From positions 1 through 38,589 of the forward strand of contig CAYUZX010000029.1 of the NCBI GenBank assembly GCA_964449285.1: 38,589 nt of DNA, in the 5' to 3' direction. The DNA is from QYOJ01 sp964449285 (GTDB lineage Bacteria > Bacteroidota > Bacteroidia > Bacteroidales > FEN-979). Below are positions 33,501 to 38,589 of this stretch, piece after piece (the first letter of the stretch is position 1; the number at the start of each line of letters is the position of its first letter). The notes beneath the pieces were generated by a model that was not told the DNA's origin, made no database searches, and saw only the letters and a program-made list of their open reading frames with translations. Position numbers and translations under genes: made by a program.

Positions 33501-34491
33501 CACAGGTACTGGTGCAACAATCAGCAATAACGGATCCTCTTTAACGATTGACTTCTCACCGGCTGCCACCGCAGGGACCTTAACTGTGAAGGGTCAGAAC
33601 GACTGTGGGTTCGGGGTTGTTTCTCCGGAATTTTCCATCTTCGTAAATCCCCGGCCAATAGTCACCCTTCAGTTCTGCCAACCCATAACAACCCGTGAGG
33701 CTCAACCATTTCGACTTCGTGGTGGGGTTCCACTGGAAGGGACCTATTCTGGCGAAGGTGTTTCTTCCTCATGGTTTACACCATCGCTCATCCCTATCGG
33801 AACCGATACGGTGCCTGTCACCTACCAGTATACAAATATTTACGGCTGCACATACAGCGACACACAACAGATCTACCTGTTACCATCCGCAGTATTTAAC
33901 TGTGGCGATACTCTCATCGATGCAAGGGACAGCCAGCGTTATCCTTCAGTTCGCATCGGCTCTCAATGCTGGATGGCCGCTAACCTTAATTTTGGGAACC
34001 CTACCCCTTCCACACAAATGCAACGGGATAACTGCATCAACGAAAAATACTGCTTCAACGATAATCCTTCCAATTGCACCACTAACGGTGGTTTGTACCA
34101 GTGGAACGAAATCATGAATTATGATGACACCCCAGCAACTCAGGGCTTTTGCCCTCCCGGCTGGCATGTTCCAACTAATACGGAATGGATTCTCCTTTTC
34201 AATCAGTATATCAACAACGGTTTCGCTGGAAATGCACTGAAATCGAGCGGCTATTCCGGATTCAATGCCCTGCTCACCGGCATCCGATTCCATACGATGA
34301 TCTGGAAGTACCCGGCAACAGATCCCGTTCTCCGTTCTATCCTCTTCTGGTCATCCACTCTTCATTCTACCTCTAAAGCCTGGGCACATGGCATGAATGA
34401 GGTGGTTGCCGACATTGAATATACACCCAGTGTCTCCTTTTATCCCGCCTTCAAGAGCAATGCCTTTGCGGTAAGGTGTTTAAAGGATTAG
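30568..34491 (+). CDS. Giant surface protein: IgGFc-binding-like N-domain, PKD-like repeats, C-terminal FISUMP domain
   Basis: Secreted protein of 1307 residues from GTG 30568, which begins directly at the signal peptide (MKNIYAFVFFLTVSISCFAQ); no ATG is available and the GTG at 30544 is the alternative. An IgGFc-binding-type N-terminal domain (about 22-440) has DKEFWFVGPE, NKGLLLTSDKVITAYY, GTEFYIPGQNN, SDKPIAITISDDS and VYVYHLSGHPGE. Two Ig/PKD-like units follow (ASICPGDS, DTTICEGT). Then come five ~86-residue PKD-like repeats, each starting near DTVCQ (32340-33660), and another Ig-like unit. The last ~190 residues are a FISUMP domain (Fibrobacter succinogenes major paralog; VRIGSQCWMAANLNFG, CPPGWHVPTNTEW, AFAVRCLKD). 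No type A or B T9SS tail is present, which is unusual next to these neighbours. Function unknown; binding or adhesion is likely. Confidence 0.88.
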   Translation: MKNIYAFVFFLTVSISCFAQIDKEFWFVGPEISSNHGDIPIYMRISTMDDPANILLRMPANLNFVPISQLIPPNSTISLRLDQIGGNPTWKDSIENHPPDQVLNKGLLLTSDKVITAYYDDANSSNPAIWPMKGKNALGTEFYIPGQNNYANQTNDGSEAFDIVATEDNTLITITPTLDIVGHVAGIPFEIVLNKGETYSARTLNTTAAASLKGSHVVSDKPIAITISDDSIITGGWDIIGDQLVPVNLLGNEYIVIKGFADNVPPNNNDERVYVCAIMNNTEIRIDGNPLPVATLNAGEQFNYGIPAASNTVYLDATNPVYVYHLSGHPGEAGASILPQDSCTGSIKIGFARSSSNAFAILILTRDGNQGSFLLNGNSTIITAANFNVVPGTADEWLYYRQNNMTLAQVPVGANLLENTSGKFHLGIINNVGASSEYGYFSDFSTLYLGADASICPGDSVELDGGANMTTYAWYKLISGIWTLTGTDRYYTVNDSGSYSCVVNGNFCTLMDTINIGYYSNATVDLGPDTTICEGTTVTFDPGPFVTYLWSNNTTGSTLTTGTSGEYWVRVVNNNDCIARDTVMLYIDSLPMADHPAIGPDTVCQGQSDVYYYVDSLHFATSYIWTLPPGATGTSDTAEITLNFTTTASSGTLSVYGQNQCGNGPETMIQVTVKPLPGPAGFVTGPDTVCQNESGIQYTTHSIDNATSYIWTLPSGGNITSGEYTDTIMVNFGTGAISGEIIVCGQNDCGYGDSTFFPVVVKPFPVPASAIIGEDTICQGSAGISYSVDTITGATFYLWTLPTGASVSTGDSTRSLTVNFDSTAQSGNLVVKGWSDCGTGDSSVFAVTVNPLPLPAGPITGVDTVCQGQTAIIYALDPIAHASSYIWTIPSGVSITNGYGTNQITVNYSTAAISGVVSARGHNDTCGDGRRSVFPVFVNPLPADAGTITGADTVCQNQSAVIYTVPIIQYADNYVWNYTGTGATISNNGSSLTIDFSPAATAGTLTVKGQNDCGFGVVSPEFSIFVNPRPIVTLQFCQPITTREAQPFRLRGGVPLEGTYSGEGVSSSWFTPSLIPIGTDTVPVTYQYTNIYGCTYSDTQQIYLLPSAVFNCGDTLIDARDSQRYPSVRIGSQCWMAANLNFGNPTPSTQMQRDNCINEKYCFNDNPSNCTTNGGLYQWNEIMNYDDTPATQGFCPPGWHVPTNTEWILLFNQYINNGFAGNALKSSGYSGFNALLTGIRFHTMIWKYPATDPVLRSILFWSSTLHSTSKAWAHGMNEVVADIEYTPSVSFYPAFKSNAFAVRCLKD
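32340..33660 (+). repeat. Five tandem PKD-like protein repeats
   Basis: Each unit is about 86 residues and starts with a G-x-DT(V/I)CQ motif, then Y, a SYIWTLP-type strand and an N-CG-G turn near the end (for example QNQCGNG, QNDCGYG). The DNA copies are diverged, so the repeat is mainly at protein level. Confidence 0.85.
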
Positions 34492-34515
34492 AGTCTGGAT
34501 ATGCAACTTTTTTTA

Positions 34516-34523
34516 TATTTTTG
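34516..34523 (+). promoter_or_regulatory. -7 box for the giant PKD-like protein gene
   Basis: TATTTTTG matches TAnnTTTG exactly, 27 bases before the ATG at 34551. The region is T-rich, so chance is possible, and no -33 TTG is present. Confidence 0.45.
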
Positions 34524-34550
34524 TGTATTAATTTAGTAAAGAGTTGCTGG

Positions 34551-37500
34551 ATGGGGAAATTGTCCAACCATTTTTCTATTTTCTTTTCTATTTTGTTTGC
34601 CTTTTTCACCATTCAAACTATTGGGGAGGGTACCAAAGAGTTGATGCCTGACAGTGCTAGTAATAAACGGGCATATATCCTGGTTGCCAATGGGAATGTA
34701 GGCGGTGCGTTACGGGATCCATTTGCCTTATATAATGGTGATACCAATTACCGTTTGTATATCCGGATCTCTGATTATACCAAAGAGAAGATTTATTTTG
34801 GAGTTGGAACGATCGTTACCGGCGGTGGGGCTGTCACCTATCGCATACACTACCCTGATGGGTCAGTACTCTGGAGTGGCTCAACACCAAGCCTGGGGCA
34901 ACAAGGCTTCATCCAATATTACAGTCAGGCATACGCCGGCCCATCCAAATTCAATCCCACCAAGGGTTATCCTGCCAGAGTAGTAGCCCCTACAAGTAAT
35001 GGTGATTACTTTATAACTTTTCAGGTTAGCTTTAATGGTTCCAGAGTCTTTGAAAAGTTTGACGTCTCCGTCATTGATACAACCACCATTACCTATAAGA
35101 AGGGACGGGTTCATTCAAAAGCCTGGCAGTTAAGTACAAATGAGCCCAGCCGGCATTTCTTTTACGGCAAATTATATGTATATTCCAACGACGGCGTCGT
35201 ATCCCGTTTTGATCCAAACGGATTGGATGGCATGTGGTTCACAGTATCCTGCAATGAATCAGGATGTTATCCCATCGGCCCAACCCACAATGCTCAACAG
35301 GCACGTCAGTCAACCTCCGGATGGCATAATTATCCACAATATAAAATCTTTCTGAATAATCCGGATACCCTTCTATATCCGAGTGCCACCATTGGCCAGT
35401 TAGTGCCAAATTCATTATATACGGTCACCTATTGTAATTCCGGTATCATTGATTTTATTTTTCAAACCACGGCCCTGGGAACAGCTGAAATAACACTCGA
35501 GTTGAGTTCGCTTGGCCTACCTTATGTGAACAGGATTCTGGTTGAATCAGTCACCGGAGGTACAGATACCATATCCTGGGATGGTAAAGACGGCAACGGA
35601 TTAAATATCCCCAACGGATCATCCTTTCCTTTTACTATGAGGTATTACAACGGATTGACTCACCTGCCCTTGTGGGATGTTGAGGGCAATGCAAATGGGT
35701 TTAAAGTCAACCTGATCCGCCCACAAACAATACCTCCCATTCCCGATCCGGAATTCTTCTGGGATGATTCACAGGTTGGTGGGATAATTAATATTACCCC
35801 ACCCGGTTGTATAAGTACGCCCACAACGGGATGTCATGGTTGGAATCCTGAATGGGGAGATATGAAAACCATTAACACCTGGTGGTACGTGGTTAGTACC
35901 AGTACTGCCCCAGTGACAGTAACGTACAAAAAAGGTCCCAACAACCTTGGAACGATCTCCGGCCCTAATGTTATCTGCCAGGGTGGCACAGCCCAGTTTT
36001 CAGTTCTATCTGATCCAAACTCTCAAAAATATATATGGAACTGGCTTGGAGGGGGAGTGGATACAACAACGTTACCTGTGAAGATTATTGTCTTTTCCCT
36101 CGCCACACCGCCTGGACCTACTCAGGTAACAGTTCGCGGCTACAATACACAGTGCGGAGACGGACCCATCTCTTCGAAGACCGTCACTGTGAACCAGATT
36201 CCCGCAGTGACTACGTCACCTCTGGTGATGACCATCTGCAACAATACCTCCAGTAACATCTCTCTCACATCCAATGTAACAGGGGCCTCCTTTGCTTGGC
36301 GAGCCTGGAGCACCAATCCAAACATGGGAGGATTTCTTAACGGGAGCGGTTCCATCATCAACCAGACACTGACCAACTCAGGCACCACCACAGATACCGT
36401 TCGTTACCGTATTGCAGCAACGGCCAATGGTTGCCTTGGCGACAGTGTAACATACAAAGTAGCTGTACATCCGATCCCCAACCTCAGCAACACTCCAAAG
36501 AGCAAGCAACAGTGCAACAACCTCAACACCAATCTCACGCTCACATCAACGGTTGCCGGCACCCAGTTCACCTGGACCTGCACGCCCAGCTCACCGAACG
36601 TAACCGGATGGAGCAACAACGCTACTCCTGCCACACAGCTTGACCAGACGTTGGTGAACACCGGAATCCAGGTGGAGAACGTCATCTATCACATCACTCC
36701 AAAGGCCAACGGATGCAGCGGAGTGGTGACCAATTATGTTGTGACTGTCTACTCAACACCGGATCTCTCTTACTCCCCTGCCTTGAAAGGGATCTGTCAG
36801 AGTCAATCGACCAATATCACGCTTACTTCCAATGTATCTGGCACGACTTTCACCTGGACATGTACACAATCGTCAGGAAACGTCTCCGGCTGGTCACCAA
36901 ACCCTGGTCCCGGCACTACGTTGATCAACCAAACGCTGAGCCTTACCGGTGTAGTCAAGGATTCGGTGCTGTACCACTTAATCCCACGGGCAAACAATTG
37001 CAACGGGGTAGTGACAGATTTCAAAGTAATCGTCAATCCGGTTCCCCAGCTCACTGTCAGCCCTATGGTGGACTCGATCTGCTCGGAAGCAACGACAACC
37101 ATTGTGTTGACATCTACAGTAGCAGGAACCTCTTTTTCCTGGATTGCCATGGGTGGTGCCGGTCATGTTTCTGGATTCAGCGACGGATCCGGTTCTCTGA
37201 TTGCCCAACAACTGATTAACCCGGATCCAACCGCTGGAAGCGTTTTATACACCATCACCCCGTCAACCGGGAGTTGTACCGGTAGCAGCTCCGTTTATAC
37301 TCTGTGGGTCAAACCATTGCCTTATTTAATCAACCAGCCGAAAGGAGATTCAATCTGCGACAATACCGGTCCGAATGTAACCCTCGTGTCCAATGTCGCC
37401 AATACATTGTTCACCTGGACAGCGACTGGTTCCTCTTCATTCGTTTCTGGCTTCTCAGATGAACCGAATCCAACGACGTTACTGGATCAGACACTCTCCA

Positions 37501-38589
37501 ATTCCGGTTTTGACATTGAATCGGTTTCATACCTGGTCACACCGACAGCAGTGGGATGTCAGGGCCCGGATTCCGTATTTGTGGTGACAGTCTTCCCGGT
37601 GCCTGATCTATCCAACAACCCGTCGGACACATCTATCTGTTCCGGGCAATCTACCGGTGTGACTCTGACCTCTAACGTTGCTGGAACACTATTCACCTGG
37701 ATTGCTACCGGATCCTCAGGCAATGTGACCGGATTCTCAGATAATTCCACGCCCACAGGTATCCTTGATCAAACGCTGATCAATTCAGGTGATAACATTG
37801 AATCAGTAACCTACCAGTTAACCCCTGAAGCAAATGGTTGCGATGGCGTGGTTTCCAGTTTTGTAGTGACTGTCTATCCGGTACCCGACTTATCAATCAC
37901 TCCGTTGGCAAAAGAGATCTGCAACAATAACTCAACCAATATAGTTTTGACCTCTAATGTAACCGGGACCCTTTTTACCTGGATCTCTCATGGTTCATCC
38001 TCAAACATCACCGGATACAGTGACAATACAACCAACCCAGTTACCCTGATCAACGATAACCTGATCAATTCGGGATCAGTGAATGAAACAGTGACATATC
38101 GAGTTATTCCACAAGCCAACGGTTGTTCTGGGGATACCAGCAATTACATAGTAACAGTGGTCCCTTCCCCCTATCTGACCAACACGCCCCTAAACCAGAA
38201 CCAATGCAATAATGTCAGCACCAACCTCACCCTGGAATCCAATGTCACCGGCACACAGTTTACATGGACCTGTACCGGATCATCAGGAAATATTTCGGGT
38301 TATTCAAGCAGTACTACCCCTGGAACGCTTATTGATCAAAACCTGCTGAATTCAGGGTTTGATACGGAAACCGTTACATACCACGTCACCCCGGAGAACA
38401 GCGGCTGTCCCGGATCGATGACCGATTATATCATCACCGTATTCCCCGTTCCTGACATTTTCTTTCTGCCAAACGGAGAAACCCTTTGTGAAGGAATGTC
38501 AAGCAACATCCAAAACCTGTCGCACACGACAGGAACCACCTTTACCTGGGTGGCAACGGCATCGTCGCTCAACCTGACCGGATTTTCCG
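34551..38589 (+). CDS. Giant tandem PKD-like surface protein, N-terminal 1346 residues (3' end outside window)
   Basis: The frame opens at ATG 34551 and stays open to the window edge, giving at least 1346 residues; this gene has no stop in the window. A signal peptide is clear (hydrophobic 8-21, then GEGTKELMPDS). The N-terminal module (about 22-465) is a paralogue of that in the type B cargo at 21986: matching blocks are GEGTKELMPDS, KAWQL/LYVYSND, IFLNNPDT, ISWDGKDGNG, GLTHLPLWDVE, FWDDSQ and INTWWY. A PKD-like unit follows (GPNVICQGG), then tandem units of 92-95 residues, each with IC(N/S) near its start, a TLTSNV strand, G(T)xFTW, and (V/I)(S/T)G(F/Y)S. Eight are complete and a ninth is cut. 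Presumably secreted and adhesive; a T9SS tail would be expected beyond the edge but cannot be seen. Confidence 0.9.
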   Translation, partial: MGKLSNHFSIFFSILFAFFTIQTIGEGTKELMPDSASNKRAYILVANGNVGGALRDPFALYNGDTNYRLYIRISDYTKEKIYFGVGTIVTGGGAVTYRIHYPDGSVLWSGSTPSLGQQGFIQYYSQAYAGPSKFNPTKGYPARVVAPTSNGDYFITFQVSFNGSRVFEKFDVSVIDTTTITYKKGRVHSKAWQLSTNEPSRHFFYGKLYVYSNDGVVSRFDPNGLDGMWFTVSCNESGCYPIGPTHNAQQARQSTSGWHNYPQYKIFLNNPDTLLYPSATIGQLVPNSLYTVTYCNSGIIDFIFQTTALGTAEITLELSSLGLPYVNRILVESVTGGTDTISWDGKDGNGLNIPNGSSFPFTMRYYNGLTHLPLWDVEGNANGFKVNLIRPQTIPPIPDPEFFWDDSQVGGIINITPPGCISTPTTGCHGWNPEWGDMKTINTWWYVVSTSTAPVTVTYKKGPNNLGTISGPNVICQGGTAQFSVLSDPNSQKYIWNWLGGGVDTTTLPVKIIVFSLATPPGPTQVTVRGYNTQCGDGPISSKTVTVNQIPAVTTSPLVMTICNNTSSNISLTSNVTGASFAWRAWSTNPNMGGFLNGSGSIINQTLTNSGTTTDTVRYRIAATANGCLGDSVTYKVAVHPIPNLSNTPKSKQQCNNLNTNLTLTSTVAGTQFTWTCTPSSPNVTGWSNNATPATQLDQTLVNTGIQVENVIYHITPKANGCSGVVTNYVVTVYSTPDLSYSPALKGICQSQSTNITLTSNVSGTTFTWTCTQSSGNVSGWSPNPGPGTTLINQTLSLTGVVKDSVLYHLIPRANNCNGVVTDFKVIVNPVPQLTVSPMVDSICSEATTTIVLTSTVAGTSFSWIAMGGAGHVSGFSDGSGSLIAQQLINPDPTAGSVLYTITPSTGSCTGSSSVYTLWVKPLPYLINQPKGDSICDNTGPNVTLVSNVANTLFTWTATGSSSFVSGFSDEPNPTTLLDQTLSNSGFDIESVSYLVTPTAVGCQGPDSVFVVTVFPVPDLSNNPSDTSICSGQSTGVTLTSNVAGTLFTWIATGSSGNVTGFSDNSTPTGILDQTLINSGDNIESVTYQLTPEANGCDGVVSSFVVTVYPVPDLSITPLAKEICNNNSTNIVLTSNVTGTLFTWISHGSSSNITGYSDNTTNPVTLINDNLINSGSVNETVTYRVIPQANGCSGDTSNYIVTVVPSPYLTNTPLNQNQCNNVSTNLTLESNVTGTQFTWTCTGSSGNISGYSSSTTPGTLIDQNLLNSGFDTETVTYHVTPENSGCPGSMTDYIITVFPVPDIFFLPNGETLCEGMSSNIQNLSHTTGTTFTWVATASSLNLTGFS
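36210..38589 (+). repeat. Nine (eight complete) tandem PKD-like units
   Basis: The unit is marked by its conserved cysteine codon, at 36237, 36513, 36795, 37080, 37356, 37638, 37920, 38205 and 38487. Intervals are 276 to 285 bases (92-95 residues). Within units, T(L/F)FTW and the NGC-type block near the end (for example ANGCDGVVS) recur. Confidence 0.9.

Noticed and set aside
36035..37756. Several short frames on both strands over the tandem PKD-like gene
   Set aside because: The long open frame from 34551 explains the region, with consistent repeat motifs and intact cysteine spacing; the others are shadows.

Overview
The window looks like a scaffold piece from an anaerobic or facultative member of the Bacteroidetes, probably Bacteroidales-like. 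The evidence is at least four proteins with type A T9SS (type IX secretion) sorting tails, one with a type B (CHU_C) tail beside PorP/SprF and an OmpA partner, a PorE-like OmpA protein, LytTR/LytS-type signalling, several exact TAnnTTTG (-7) promoter boxes, and a [FeFe]-hydrogenase maturase (HydF). A run of exactly 100 N marks an assembly gap of unknown length. I see no tRNA, rRNA, CRISPR array, IS or prophage.

Layout: 3-398 is the 3' end of aroC. 443-3321 (minus) is a response regulator-histidine kinase pair. 3393-6968 (minus) holds a C10-type cysteine protease with a T9SS tail and a T9SS-tailed propeller-like protein. 7109-9070 (minus) is the agmatine-to-putrescine pair aguB-aguA. 9122-10036 is a small T9SS-tailed protein, divergent from a PorE-like OmpA gene (10138-12096) followed by a NarL-type regulator (12183-12827). 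12828-13277 is a non-coding stretch with spaced heptamers and a hairpin. 13278-17134 (minus) is a complete riboflavin operon transcribed ribD-ribE-ribBA-ribH. It sits behind an FMN riboswitch (about 17265-17380), whose terminator ends directly on the ribD start codon. 17460-19808 is a large T9SS-tailed protein, followed by an SDR oxidoreductase and, convergently, hydF. From 21986 onward there is a surface-protein region: a type B T9SS cargo, PorP/SprF and an OmpA/PD40 protein (one module), a convergent T9SS type A protein, an IgGFc-binding-like/PKD/FISUMP protein, and the start of a giant tandem PKD-like protein that runs off the window.

How the parts fit: much of the window serves cell-surface display and secretion. 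Type A cargoes would pass through T9SS to the surface. The type B cargo is encoded with its PorP/SprF anchor and an OmpA protein that tethers to peptidoglycan. The PorE-like protein may be part of the T9SS envelope complex itself. The riboflavin operon is a self-contained biosynthetic unit with feedback by FMN.

The most unusual signals are, first, a three-segment riboswitch expression platform with a spacer-type palindrome inside the terminator loop. Second, a family of short, phrase-like imperfect repeats fills almost every intergenic gap and in several places is read in frame as protein: two signal-peptide regions, one regulator N-terminus and one inter-domain linker. Third, two large proteins share a roughly 440-residue N-terminal module.
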